Of a stretch of 49,160 nucleotides of DNA, positions 17,885-26,337 are shown one piece after another. The stretch is taken from contig JAGDBD010000112.1 in NCBI GenBank assembly GCA_017959225.1, positions 1-49,160 on the forward strand, written 5' to 3'. A program made the translations under genes and the position numbers. The first letter of the stretch is position 1. The number at the start of each line of letters is the position of its first letter. The stretch comes from Fibrobacter sp. GTDB taxonomy: Bacteria; Fibrobacterota; Fibrobacteria; Fibrobacterales; Fibrobacteraceae. The notes beneath the pieces were generated by a model. That model was not told where the DNA came from, ran no database searches, and saw only the letters and a list, made by a program, of their open reading frames with translations.

Positions 17885-19006
17885 TTAGTCTTCCACTAAG
17901 CGAAGCGGCATGAGCAAGAACATGCTGTTCATGTCAGAACCCACCGGTTCAATGACGCAAGCAGCCACCGGACCGTTCATCTTCAAAATCACGTCATCGC
18001 TCTGGCAAAGCTTCAGCACTTCCAAAAGGTAAAGACCGTTAAAGCCAATGCTGAACACGCCTTCGCCTTCATGGGTCACCGCAAGAGCTTCCGTCGAATC
18101 GCCGCCCACATTGGGGTCGTTTGCGGAAAGTTCCATTTGGTTACCGTCTAACTGCAAACGGATCATGCGCGTACGAGCGTTCGCCATGGAAATCACCGTG
18201 GTGATCTTGTTGAAAAGATCCGCACGGTTCACCTGAACTGTACGCTGGAAGTTTGTGGGAATCACCGCTTCATATTTCGGATATGGGCCTTCGATCAGCT
18301 TGGAAATAATCTGCACGCCTTCATTTGCAAAAAGGACATACGTATCGGAAACGCGGATTTCGATTGTCGATTCACCCGAAACGCTCTTAAGCGCATACTG
18401 AACGGCCTTCGGAGGAATGATGACGCCTTTTTCCAAAGCGCTGCCTTCCAAATTGACAAAAGCCTTGCCCAAACGGTGACCGTCCGTTGCCACCATAATC
18501 AGATTGCCTTCCTTCGCTTCGATGTATGCGCCGTTCAAGCTCATACGGGTCGGATCCGTTGAAACGGCAAAAAGAGTCTTGCCGGCAAGGAAGTCCAGTT
18601 CGCTCTTACCAAGTTCAAAAACGCTACCATCCGCCACATCCGGAAGCGGCGGGAAATCGCTTACGTCAAAGCCCGTAATAGAAGCCTTGCCGCGTTCGCT
18701 CCAGCGAACCGTCACCAAGTAATCCACGACTTCAATAGAAATCGTCGCGATCTTCGGATCGATAAGGCTCTTGATCAAGTCCAAGAGTTTGCGAGCATTG
18801 ACAACCACCGCACCATCCGATTCGCCTTGGACTTCGAGCATCACCCTAATCCCCAAGTCCAGGTCGGTCGCGCTGATTTCCAAGGAATTTCCTTCCAAGC
18901 GGATCGCAAAGTTGTTCAAGACCTGAATGGTCGCCTTGTTGGGAACGGCGCCGATCACCATGTTCAAGGCGCTCAGAAATTTCGCTTTTTCAATTTGAAA
19001 TCTCAT
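17885..19006 (-). CDS. dnaN: DNA polymerase III beta subunit (sliding clamp)
   Basis: The 373-residue processivity clamp of the replicative polymerase. It shows the three repeated clamp domains, with RFQIEKAKFLSALNMVIGAV at the start, DVSDFPPLPD at the end of domain 1, VATDGHRLGKAFV in domain 2 and the C-terminal LLMPLRL, which forms part of the hydrophobic pocket that binds client peptides. Length and motifs match bacterial DnaN. Unusually there is no dnaA or recF beside it; instead a 48-residue membrane protein gene precedes it by six bases on the same strand, implying co-transcription. It is not evidence of an origin here, since no DnaA-box cluster was seen. Confidence 0.97.
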   Translation of the reverse strand: MRFQIEKAKFLSALNMVIGAVPNKATIQVLNNFAIRLEGNSLEISATDLDLGIRVMLEVQGESDGAVVVNARKLLDLIKSLIDPKIATISIEVVDYLVTVRWSERGKASITGFDVSDFPPLPDVADGSVFELGKSELDFLAGKTLFAVSTDPTRMSLNGAYIEAKEGNLIMVATDGHRLGKAFVNLEGSALEKGVIIPPKAVQYALKSVSGESTIEIRVSDTYVLFANEGVQIISKLIEGPYPKYEAVIPTNFQRTVQVNRADLFNKITTVISMANARTRMIRLQLDGNQMELSANDPNVGGDSTEALAVTHEGEGVFSIGFNGLYLLEVLKLCQSDDVILKMNGPVAACVIEPVGSDMNSMFLLMPLRLVED

Positions 19007-19012
19007 AACGCC

Positions 19013-19159
19013 TTAGTTCCTTGCCATTACAAATGCAATCCACGCAACAACGGCAATCACCGCCAGAACGGTAACACCCACAGAGCTCATCTTGCTCTTC
19101 TTTCGAGGAGTATAATTTTTGGCGTCCTGCTTTGCTTTTCTACGGTCTCTACGGCTCAT
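19013..19159 (-). CDS. Small single-pass membrane protein upstream of dnaN
   Basis: A 48-residue reading frame too short for many gene finders. The N-terminal half is highly basic (MSRRDRRKAKQDAKNY, then TPRKKSKMSS) and the C-terminal half is one hydrophobic helix (VGVTVLAVIAVVAWIAFVMA) ending in RN, so it should sit in the inner membrane with the basic tail in the cytoplasm. GGAG lies seven bases before the ATG, and the TAA is six bases before the dnaN start. The good ribosome-binding site, charge layout and tight spacing support a real gene. No family is recognised. A basic cytoplasmic tail beside the clamp gene could contact nucleic acid, but that is speculation. Confidence 0.72.
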   Translation of the reverse strand: MSRRDRRKAKQDAKNYTPRKKSKMSSVGVTVLAVIAVVAWIAFVMARN

Positions 19160-19223
19160 AAAAAATCTCCATTGTTTTTCAGAAGTAAAAACTATTATTT
19201 TATGTTCGAAAGGATTTTAAAAT

Positions 19224-19493
19224 ATGGCAGAAAATACATTAAATAAGATCAAAAATGGCGCATTGAGCTGTGCATGCTCCGTGCTGAACAAAATGAACAT
19301 CGCAACGGAAGAATCCCGTCTAAAGGCAAAATACGAAGCCTTGGGCAGGCGCCTCCTTCCCGCGTTAGAAAAAGACGCCCTGGACGAACTGAAGAACGAC
19401 CCGGAAGTCGTGGAACTTGTCGGGAACATTTCCGAAATTCGCGCCCGTGTCCGCGATATGAAGAAACGCGACCAGAAAGGCTTCCGCGATTAA
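19224..19493 (+). CDS. Small helical protein of unknown function
   Basis: An 89-residue soluble protein, rich in charged residues and predicted helical throughout, with possible coiled-coil character from ATEESRLKAKYEALGRRLLPAL to RVRDMKKRDQKGF. It carries a short Cys pair (SCACSVLNKM) near residue 16. AAGGA nine bases before the ATG is a good ribosome-binding site. The gene is nine bases upstream of the M23 protein gene and probably in one operon with it, HAD and perhaps rng. I do not recognise a family; an envelope- or division-related helper is possible from the context only. Confidence 0.75.
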   Translation: MAENTLNKIKNGALSCACSVLNKMNIATEESRLKAKYEALGRRLLPALEKDALDELKNDPEVVELVGNISEIRARVRDMKKRDQKGFRD

Positions 19494-19502
19494 GGATTCC
19501 CG

Positions 19503-20333
19503 TTGAAGAAACTGAACCTGCATCTCTTTTACGAAAAGACCGGGAGGTCCAAAGCGTCCCAGGTTCCCCTGTGGAAACCGATCCTTTGGGCCTTAGGCGC
19601 AATTATCGCGATTCTCGGGTTCATCTTCTTTTCGCCATTTGAAATTTACAACAAATTAAGCGACGGAACCTTAAGCGACCTGCGGGCGCAAAACAGAGTC
19701 ATCCGACAAAACGTCAACTCGTTAAAAGCGGATAACGATAGTGCCGAACTTTACCTGTCCAGGACCAAAAGCCATCAGGACAGCATTTATAAAATCGGCG
19801 GCATCGATGTTGTTCCCCTTTCTGCGGCAGCCGATTCCCTTCACAAAGCGGAGCGCACCGAAGCGCTTTTCAACACGTACAAAATCTACTCCATCTTCCG
19901 AGATTCCCTTCTCAAACATGCGGACCTTGCCGAATCCATTCCCGTTCTGCATCCGATCAAAAAACATTCCGTTATCACGAATCATTTTGGAATGATCCAC
20001 GATCACTTTACAGACCAGATTCTCCCCCACCGCGGCGTGGACTTTTTTGCCGAAGAAGGGGATACGGTCATGGCCACAGGCGCTGGAAAAATCATTGAAG
20101 TACGCGTTCACCAAGGCTTTGGACAGACCGTCAAAATCCAGCATTCAAGCCACATCCGCACTTTTTACGCCCACTTGGACAAAGCTCTCGTGAAGCAGGG
20201 AGAATCTGTGAAACGCGGCGATCCCATCGCTATCGCAGGCCGTTCGGGACGCACCGCAGGAAGCGTTTTGCATTACGAAATTCGCATTGACGGGGAATCG
20301 GTCAATCCGGAAGATTACTTTATCGTTCCTTGA
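19503..20333 (+). CDS. M23-family peptidoglycan peptidase-like membrane protein
   Basis: A 276-residue protein with one N-terminal membrane helix (PILWALGAIIAILGFIFF), a coiled coil (about 55-90) and a C-terminal LytM/M23 domain. The zinc ligands His and Asp are seen in HRGVDFFAEEGD (about 177-188) and the catalytic-type His in FYAHLDK. The usual HxH motif reads VLHYEIRIDG: the second His (a zinc ligand) is present but the first, a catalytic residue in LytM, is Val. It may therefore be a poor enzyme or act as an EnvC-like activator. The start is a TTG with AAGGA upstream; no in-frame ATG would keep the membrane helix. It sits six bases before the HAD gene. Confidence 0.88.
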   Translation: MKKLNLHLFYEKTGRSKASQVPLWKPILWALGAIIAILGFIFFSPFEIYNKLSDGTLSDLRAQNRVIRQNVNSLKADNDSAELYLSRTKSHQDSIYKIGGIDVVPLSAAADSLHKAERTEALFNTYKIYSIFRDSLLKHADLAESIPVLHPIKKHSVITNHFGMIHDHFTDQILPHRGVDFFAEEGDTVMATGAGKIIEVRVHQGFGQTVKIQHSSHIRTFYAHLDKALVKQGESVKRGDPIAIAGRSGRTAGSVLHYEIRIDGESVNPEDYFIVP

Positions 20334-20339
20334 GGCTTT

Positions 20340-21302
20340 ATGGGCAATTCAAGACCTTTTGAACAAAACGTGATCGCCATGGTTTGGGATTTTGACAAAA
20401 CGCTCATTTCGGGCTACATGCAAGATCCCCTTTTTAAGCGTTACCAGGTAGACGGAAAACAGTTCTGGAAAGAGGTCAACGCTCTCCCCTCCTATTATGC
20501 AAAGCTCGGTATCAGCATCAACCGGGACACTTCTTACCTGAATCACATTTTGACTTACGTGAAGTCCGGTAAGCTAAAAGGGCTTTCGAACAAAATCCTT
20601 CGTGAATGCGGAAAGGAACTTGAATTTTACCCCGGCCTTCCGGAATTTTTCCCAAAGATCAAAAAGCTTATCGAAGAAAATCCCAAGTACAAAAATGCGG
20701 GTATCCGTCTTGAACATTACGTGGTCAGCACAGGATTTGCCGAAACGATCCGCGGAAGCGCCATTGCGCCCTACTTAGACGGAATCTTCGGCTGCGAATT
20801 CATTGAATCGCCAGCGGAACCGGGCTATTTGAATTCAGCAGCGCTTCCAACGGAAGGGGAAATTTCCCAAGTTGCTATCGCCCTCGACAACACTTCAAAA
20901 ACCCGTTACCTGTTCGAAATCAACAAGGGATCAAATAAATTCCCCGATACCATCGATGTGAATTCACAGATCGACAAAAACAACCGTCGCATTCCCTTCG
21001 AAAACATGATCTACATTGCGGACGGTCCATCCGACGTTCCAGCGTTCAGCATTCTGAATCAACACGGCGGAACCACTTACGCCATATACCCGGCAAAAGA
21101 CCGCATCGCCATGCGCCAGGTAGACGCCCTTCGCCGGGACCATCGCATTCAGATGTACGGAGAAGCCGATTACACCGAAGATTCCATGACTTGGATGTGG
21201 CTTTCGGAACAGGTTTCCCATATCGCAGATCTACTTGTGCAAAAACAGCAACAAATTATCCGTCAAAGCGCTTCTAGGCCTCCAGAACACCTGAATTCCT
21301 AG
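20340..21302 (+). CDS. HAD-superfamily hydrolase
   Basis: A 320-residue cytoplasmic protein of the haloacid dehalogenase superfamily. Motif I is WDFDKTLISG (nucleophile Asp, then Asp acid/base), motif II is the Ser/Thr in YVVSTGF, a Lys near KTRYLFEINKG may be motif III, and motif IV is YIADGPSDVPAF, binding Mg2+. The helical cap between motifs I and II is long. Phosphatase activity on a small metabolite is the likely role; the substrate is unknown. It follows the M23 gene by six bases with GAGG as ribosome-binding site. The stop codon is TAG, which shows that TAG is a normal stop in this genome, a point relevant to the interrupted GH43 gene. Confidence 0.88.
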   Translation: MGNSRPFEQNVIAMVWDFDKTLISGYMQDPLFKRYQVDGKQFWKEVNALPSYYAKLGISINRDTSYLNHILTYVKSGKLKGLSNKILRECGKELEFYPGLPEFFPKIKKLIEENPKYKNAGIRLEHYVVSTGFAETIRGSAIAPYLDGIFGCEFIESPAEPGYLNSAALPTEGEISQVAIALDNTSKTRYLFEINKGSNKFPDTIDVNSQIDKNNRRIPFENMIYIADGPSDVPAFSILNQHGGTTYAIYPAKDRIAMRQVDALRRDHRIQMYGEADYTEDSMTWMWLSEQVSHIADLLVQKQQQIIRQSASRPPEHLNS

Positions 21303-21370
21303 TACTTTCGCTCGGTTTTAAAATCGCGCGACTATAGAATTCTTATATTGCTATTACCCAAAATTTTAGA

Positions 21371-21396
21371 GGTTCCCGCTCCCTTTGGGCGGGACC
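21371..21396 (+). promoter_or_regulatory. Hairpin in the leader of the RNase E/G gene
   Basis: GGT(T)CCCGC pairs with GCGGGACC, with one bulged T and a pyrimidine-rich loop. It lies 38 bases before the rng start in a 131-base gap that also holds AT-rich promoter-like sequence near 21330-21350. It is either a leader structure or a weak terminator for the HAD gene, since GAAAGG and then T-rich sequence follow. Confidence 0.45.
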
Positions 21397-21433
21397 GAAA
21401 GGTTTTATTGTTTTTGTTCATTTAGGAGTTTTA

Positions 21434-22972
21434 ATGGCTATTCAGAATACTAAGCGTGGCATTTTGATTAGCATGACGCCTTACGAAAAGAGAATCGCCG
21501 TGATGGAAGGCGGAGACCTCGCTGAACTCGTTGTCGAGAGCGCAGAGTCCAACCGTGTCCTCGGTAATATCTATAAAGGTGTCGTGCAGAAAGTGCTTCC
21601 CGCGCTGAAAGCCGCGTTTATTGACATTGGTCTCGAAAAGGCCGGCTTCCTTCACCAGGAAGATGCGATAGACCGGAACATCCTCCTTTCCCGCGAATAC
21701 GGTGACAAGGATGATGAAGAAGCTGTTGGAGAAGAACTTTCCATCGATCAAATTCTGCACGAAGGTCAGGAAATCATGGTGCAAGTGGTCAAAGAACCGA
21801 TCAGCACCAAGGGCGCTCGTTTGACGACCCATCTGAGCTTTGCAGGTCGATTCCTCGTCTGCATGCCCGGCACGAACTTCGTCGGCGTTTCCAAGCGCGA
21901 ACGCGATCCCAAAAAGCGTCGCGAATTCAAGAAGGTCGTTCGCCGTCTCAAGGGACCGGATGTTGGCTACATCGTACGTACTAACGGTCTTTCCGAAAGC
22001 GAACTGGAAATTTCGAAGCAAATGCGCGAACTGGAATCGAAGTGGGAAGCCACCAAGTACAATTTCCAGCACCAGCCTGCCGAAACCTGCATTTACAAGG
22101 AATCGGATTCCGTTTCCCAGACTATCCGCGAATACTTCAGCGACAACACCGACTACGTTTACGTCGATGACCGTGATGAATACTTCGCCATCCGCGAAGA
22201 ACTGCAAAAGCTTTCTTCCGACAAAATCAACAAAGTAAAGCTCTGGAGCTCCAAAGAAAGCCTTTTCGAATACTTCAAAATCGAAGACGATTATGCCCGT
22301 TCTTTGCAGCGTTCCGTTCCGCTTCCTCACGGAGGCAACCTTGTGATCGACCAAACCGAAGCTCTCGTCGCCATCGACGTGAACACAGGTCCCAAGGTTC
22401 ACGGAAAGGATCAGGAAAAGATCATTTTCGAAACGAACGTCGATGCCTGCTATGAAATTGCCAAGCAGCTCCGCTTGCGCGATATTGGCGGTCTCGTGGT
22501 AATCGACTTTATCGATATGGAACTCCAGGAAAACCGCGATGCGCTGTTCCAGGAATTCCGCAAAGCCATCCGCAAGGACAAAGCCCCCATTACGCCGACT
22601 CCCCTCAGCCAGTTCGGCCTCATGGAAGTCACCCGCAAACGCGTGCGCACAAACCTGATGACCGAAAAGACCCACGTCTGCCCGGTCTGCCACGGCACAG
22701 GTCACGTGTTCCGTTTGGAAACGACACTTTCCGCCATCGACCGTTGGCTTTCCCGCGCCCGTGCCAAGGGCCGCGTCAAGAAGATCAAAATGGTCGTGAG
22801 CAGCGAAATGGTCGATGTCCTTTGCAAGGATATGGCTCGCATGTTCCACTATTTGGAATACAAACACGAGATGTCGCTTGAACTCGTGGAAGACGAAAAG
22901 ATGTTCCCGAACCAGTTCTACATGTTTAACGACAAGGACGAGGACATTACGGAAGAATACAACTTCGCTTAA
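21434..22972 (+). CDS. rng: Ribonuclease E/G family endoribonuclease
   Basis: A 512-residue RNA-degrading and rRNA-processing enzyme, the length of RNase G rather than RNase E. It has an S1 RNA-binding domain near the N-terminus (NRVLGNIYKGVVQKVLPALK), the 5'-sensor and RNase H-like region, the catalytic magnesium Asp residues in AIDVNTGPKV (near 315) and VVIDFIDMEL (near 358), and the zinc-link CPVCHGTG (near 416-423) that joins subunits of the tetramer. AGGAG five bases before the ATG is a strong ribosome-binding site. A strong terminator follows. There is no long disordered degradosome tail. A hairpin in the leader might allow self-cleavage control, as known for E. coli rne. Confidence 0.95.
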   Translation: MAIQNTKRGILISMTPYEKRIAVMEGGDLAELVVESAESNRVLGNIYKGVVQKVLPALKAAFIDIGLEKAGFLHQEDAIDRNILLSREYGDKDDEEAVGEELSIDQILHEGQEIMVQVVKEPISTKGARLTTHLSFAGRFLVCMPGTNFVGVSKRERDPKKRREFKKVVRRLKGPDVGYIVRTNGLSESELEISKQMRELESKWEATKYNFQHQPAETCIYKESDSVSQTIREYFSDNTDYVYVDDRDEYFAIREELQKLSSDKINKVKLWSSKESLFEYFKIEDDYARSLQRSVPLPHGGNLVIDQTEALVAIDVNTGPKVHGKDQEKIIFETNVDACYEIAKQLRLRDIGGLVVIDFIDMELQENRDALFQEFRKAIRKDKAPITPTPLSQFGLMEVTRKRVRTNLMTEKTHVCPVCHGTGHVFRLETTLSAIDRWLSRARAKGRVKKIKMVVSSEMVDVLCKDMARMFHYLEYKHEMSLELVEDEKMFPNQFYMFNDKDEDITEEYNFA

Positions 22973-23001
22973 TCGCAAGTTACCTTCCAAACGTTTTCAA
23001 A

Positions 23002-23032
23002 AGCTCCGCAGAAAACTGCGGAGCTCTTTTTT
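23002..23032 (+). terminator. Rho-independent terminator of rng
   Basis: A perfect ten-base stem AGCTCCGCAG / CTGCGGAGCT with an AAAA loop is followed by a run of T's, thirty bases after the rng stop. Confidence 0.95.
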
Positions 23033-23050
23033 TACTCAACGATCACAACA

Positions 23051-23080
23051 AAAAAACTTCGCGACATTTGCCGCGAAGTT
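23051..23080 (-). terminator. Rho-independent terminator of the GH43-GH30 operon
   Basis: Read on the minus strand, the stem AACTTCGCG / CGCGAAGTT with an eight-base loop is followed by seven T's. It lies 30 bases past the GH30 stop and back-to-back with the rng terminator. Confidence 0.9.
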
Positions 23081-23111
23081 TTGGTGTGTGTGTGGATGAT
23101 GGATTGGAACT

Positions 23112-25091
23112 TTATTTTTTCCGGAAGAGAATTCCGTGCACATTCAGACGGGAAACTTCACTTCCGCGAGCGTTAAAGGTTTTCTTCGGAGTGGAATTCA
23201 ACGCCTTGGATTTTGCCACTTCTCCACGGCGTAAAATGCCTGTACGATCTTCCACCTTTTCAAATTCGATGTAATCCAGATTGGCATAAGAACCTGTAAT
23301 GAGAACTTTCAAAACATGTTCCCCTGCAGAAAGATTCAAGGAATCCACGGTCACATCTTTATAAACGTCCCACGCATTGTCTGCGGTTTGCGGCAAGGAA
23401 ATTTCGCTCTTCAACGCAGAACCGTCGAGCTGCAATTCAATGGAACTAGATGTAGATCCGGATGCGTAATGCACCTTTGCCGAATAATAGGCAGATTCTT
23501 TAACATTTATGGTGTATTCAAGCCATTCACCTGCAATCGTATAGCCCACTGCGTAACCGTTATTTTCTGCGTCCACAATGTCTACGCCTTCTTCGCGGTA
23601 AAGTCCGCCACGGTTTTCACGTTCGTCATCGGAATAGGACTGGCCCTGGCCACCGATGTCAAAGTTTTCCATTTCCACTTTACCCGGAATTGCAATTGCG
23701 CCTGCATAAGGTTCTTGCGGCACCGTATCCGGAGCAGAAACACCTACAAGAGTCGTAATGGATTCCTTGTCGAGTGTAACGGAAATCGTTCCGTTCGAAG
23801 CCACGATTTCGCCTTCGTTCTGCACGTTCTTCGTTTCGGATGTGACGTACTTCGTCCAAGAACTTACACTGTTGCTTCCGGAAAGGCTCACGTTAACCGT
23901 TTTCGTCTTTCCATAGTCGCGGTTGATCAGCACCACCACGACACTGTCGGACTTTTTGTAAGCAGAAGCATAGACTTCTGCTTCCGGCTTTTCCGTTGCA
24001 CCGACACGGATTGCACCCGGACGAACAAAACGGGCAAATTGAGCAAGAACGTATCCACGCTTAGACGGCTTACCGACCTCATTATCAGAAATGGACAGTT
24101 TTCCGTTAGCGTCCTTTTCCATGATCAAACCGTAGCAACGGCGGATGTACCACCATGTGTACAAATTGAAGTTTCCGATTACAAGACCGCGGTGAACTTC
24201 ATAGCCGACATCCAATGCGCGAACCGTGTCCAGTTTTGCTTGCTGGTCCTGGTCGCCTGTCGTGATAAATCCACGCCACATGTTTGCAGAACCTTGGCTT
24301 TCCGTGTAATGTTCCGTCATCCAGCGTTCTTGATCTTTCGCTTTCTGATCGGCCAAGTCGTACTTGAAAAAGTTATCCGACGATTCCGCAGTGCTGCTGT
24401 AAAAATGCGCACCGATGATGTCCAAATTCTTGAGTGCATCTGCATCGTTGATAATGTCGTTATAAAGCGACTTATCGTAAGCAAAAGACTCCGCAGAGAT
24501 CACCTTCGTACCATTTTTGCGCAATTGACCTGCATAATTCTTGGTGTAGTTATACAGTTCCGTTGCTGACCAGCATGTCCAGGAATCGCACCAGTCCGGT
24601 TCATTCTGAATCGAAATTGCGTACAGAGGTGCGCCCTGTTCCTTCATGTATGCCGCAAAATTGTTGAGGTGGTCCGTATACGCCTGCCAATCGCTTTCCG
24701 CGATCTTCGTCGAATTATAAGTCGTGCCCCAACGGGTAAACGAATAAGCAGTCTGCAAACTGGAAGGCGGTTTCCAAGGTGTCGCATACACGATCGCACC
24801 ATAGGACTGCGCAAGTTTTGCAGCGGTCAGTTCCGCTCCCCAAGACGATTCATTTTCGTTTACCGGAATGCGGAGCACCGTCAGACCGAGCTGCCCATCG
24901 CCCGTTCCGAAAGCGATCTTCGCATCATCCGAAGAAAGGCCCTTTCCGCCTTGCCATGTATTGTGAACCATACCACCAAAGCCACGGATCATCTGGTGTT
25001 CGTCATCCAGATTCACCGTCACATTGGATGCCCATGCAAACCCTACGCTAAGCGCCATTCCCCAAGCACGCGCAGATTTCATGTACTTCAT
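23112..25091 (-). CDS. Secreted GH30 xylanase with CBM6 module
   Basis: A 659-residue exported glycoside hydrolase. A signal peptide (MKYMKSARAWGMALSVGFAW) precedes a GH30 domain (about 22-450) with the acid/base Glu in SIQNEPDW (near 164) and the nucleophile Glu in RWMTEHYTES (near 260). This resembles GH30_8 endo-xylanases acting on glucuronoxylan. A CBM6 follows (about 470-610), with WLEYTINV and a YANLDYIEFE end, then a C-terminal tail (TFNARGSEVSRLNVHGILF) like the sorting or basic terminal domains of Fibrobacter enzymes. The ATG at 25091 has AAGGAG nine bases upstream, directly after the preceding gene's stop, so it is the second gene of an operon. Substrate specificity is inferred. Confidence 0.92.
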   Translation of the reverse strand: MKYMKSARAWGMALSVGFAWASNVTVNLDDEHQMIRGFGGMVHNTWQGGKGLSSDDAKIAFGTGDGQLGLTVLRIPVNENESSWGAELTAAKLAQSYGAIVYATPWKPPSSLQTAYSFTRWGTTYNSTKIAESDWQAYTDHLNNFAAYMKEQGAPLYAISIQNEPDWCDSWTCWSATELYNYTKNYAGQLRKNGTKVISAESFAYDKSLYNDIINDADALKNLDIIGAHFYSSTAESSDNFFKYDLADQKAKDQERWMTEHYTESQGSANMWRGFITTGDQDQQAKLDTVRALDVGYEVHRGLVIGNFNLYTWWYIRRCYGLIMEKDANGKLSISDNEVGKPSKRGYVLAQFARFVRPGAIRVGATEKPEAEVYASAYKKSDSVVVVLINRDYGKTKTVNVSLSGSNSVSSWTKYVTSETKNVQNEGEIVASNGTISVTLDKESITTLVGVSAPDTVPQEPYAGAIAIPGKVEMENFDIGGQGQSYSDDERENRGGLYREEGVDIVDAENNGYAVGYTIAGEWLEYTINVKESAYYSAKVHYASGSTSSSIELQLDGSALKSEISLPQTADNAWDVYKDVTVDSLNLSAGEHVLKVLITGSYANLDYIEFEKVEDRTGILRRGEVAKSKALNSTPKKTFNARGSEVSRLNVHGILFRKK

Positions 25092-25107
25092 AACTAGAAG
25101 CTCCTTT

Positions 25108-26289
25108 TTAGCGGGCAACGCGCACCATTTTGGACGTACCGTTCATACGGTTGCGCACCCAGTATGCACCCTGATTTTTTGCCGACTGTTTCAGCATTTC
25201 CACAGCCGCCTGAGAGCCTTTCGCCTTAAACGACATCACGTGATTTCCGTTCAAATCGAACACGTCGTAAGTCGCTTCCGTTTCGAGGCCCTGCAGTTTC
25301 AAGCGATCCGCAATCGGAGTCTTGTCGGTATTTTTATCAGCGAATTCAATAAAGTCAATATTGACATAAGAACCCGTGATAAGAACCTTCAAGAGATGTT
25401 CGCCAGCCGAGAGAGACACCGTTCCGATATCGACAAGGCTATAAGTATTCCAGTCGCCACCATTCGGCACCTGAACCGGATTCAGTTTGGCCTCTCCGTC
25501 TACATAAAGTTCAAAGCCCGAATTGTCTACACCCGATGCAACATAAGCGGAAACTTTATATTCTCCCGCCGTTGTCACGTTCACGGTGTATTCAAGCCAT
25601 TCGTCTGCCATCGTATAACCCACGGCATAATTGTCGTTGGCAAGAACCACATCCACACCTTCCGAAGTACGGAAGTTGGCATCGCCCTGGTTTTCGGAAT
25701 CGCTATCGCTATAAGAAGCCACATCGCTACCGCGACCTGTACCCGGCACGTCATAGTATTCCGCTTCGATCTTCCCCGGAATTTCCTGAGCTTTTCCATT
25801 ATATGCCGATTGCGGTTCAGGAGGAGTCGATCCGCTTCCTTCAAATCCCCAAGCTTTAATCGCCATGGTAGAATCCTGATTTCCCTTGAACACTAAGAAT
25901 ACAGATTCCACAACTCCCTTGAGACCTGTCACCTCGCAAGAATTTTCGGCGAAAGTAGACTTGCTGCCGGTATTCTTGAGCGTGCAGGTGCCAGCGAGGG
26001 TGCCTGTTGCAGAGCCTGTACGGATTTCAATCTTGTTATTATCGGCAGTGCTTGCAGCCTGCACTGTAAAACCAGTTGCAGCAGATCCAAAGTCTACGCC
26101 AGATACGCGAATCCAAGATTCCTTGGTGGAAAGCGGAAGCAACAGATGTTCGGCAACTTTACCCGGAGCCCAGTTGGAACGGCTGCGAATGCCTTTCTGC
26201 TTGGAACTCGTAAGGGCCGGGTACCAATCATATGGGTCAAAGTTTTCAATCTGCGCAGGACCTTCCTTCGTGAAGGTCAGTTCCTTCAT
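25108..26289 (-). CDS. CBM6 modules and C-terminal tail of the interrupted GH43 gene
   Basis: An open frame of 393 residues from the first ATG downstream of an in-frame TAG. It carries a CBM6-like module (about 30-150, with WIRVSGVDFG and VFLVFKGNQD), a Pro-rich linker, a second CBM6 (about 165-310, with WLEYTVNV and LITGSYVNIDFIEF) and a C-terminal tail (YDVFDLNGNHVMSF, ending KMVRVAR) of the sorting/basic terminal type. Sixteen sense codons lie between the TAG and this ATG in the same frame and read as the expected continuation of GH43 (HRSVRGDEFYYNSDG). It has no signal peptide and no obvious ribosome-binding site, so separate expression as a useful product is unlikely. Confidence 0.7.
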   Translation of the reverse strand: MKELTFTKEGPAQIENFDPYDWYPALTSSKQKGIRSRSNWAPGKVAEHLLLPLSTKESWIRVSGVDFGSAATGFTVQAASTADNNKIEIRTGSATGTLAGTCTLKNTGSKSTFAENSCEVTGLKGVVESVFLVFKGNQDSTMAIKAWGFEGSGSTPPEPQSAYNGKAQEIPGKIEAEYYDVPGTGRGSDVASYSDSDSENQGDANFRTSEGVDVVLANDNYAVGYTMADEWLEYTVNVTTAGEYKVSAYVASGVDNSGFELYVDGEAKLNPVQVPNGGDWNTYSLVDIGTVSLSAGEHLLKVLITGSYVNIDFIEFADKNTDKTPIADRLKLQGLETEATYDVFDLNGNHVMSFKAKGSQAAVEMLKQSAKNQGAYWVRNRMNGTSKMVRVAR

Positions 26290-26337
26290 GGTGCCGTCGC
26301 TATTGTAGTAGAATTCATCCCCGCGTACACTGCGGTG

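Noticed and set aside
17885..19159. Replication origin near dnaN
   Set aside because: No dnaA, recF, gyrB or rpmH neighbour, no intergenic space with repeated DnaA-box-like sequences, and dnaN is flanked by close genes.
21431..22990. Minus-strand frame of 519 codons opposite rng
   Set aside because: Same codon-bias shadow; the plus strand has S1, catalytic and zinc-link motifs, a ribosome-binding site and a terminator.
23084..23096. GT-rich run (gtgtgtgtgtgg) after the GH30 terminator
   Set aside because: Too short to be a meaningful repeat and lies between a terminator and the GH30 stop; no function can be supported.
25108..26289. CBM6 half as an independent gene
   Set aside because: It lacks a signal peptide and ribosome-binding site and reads as the in-frame continuation of the GH43 gene across the TAG.
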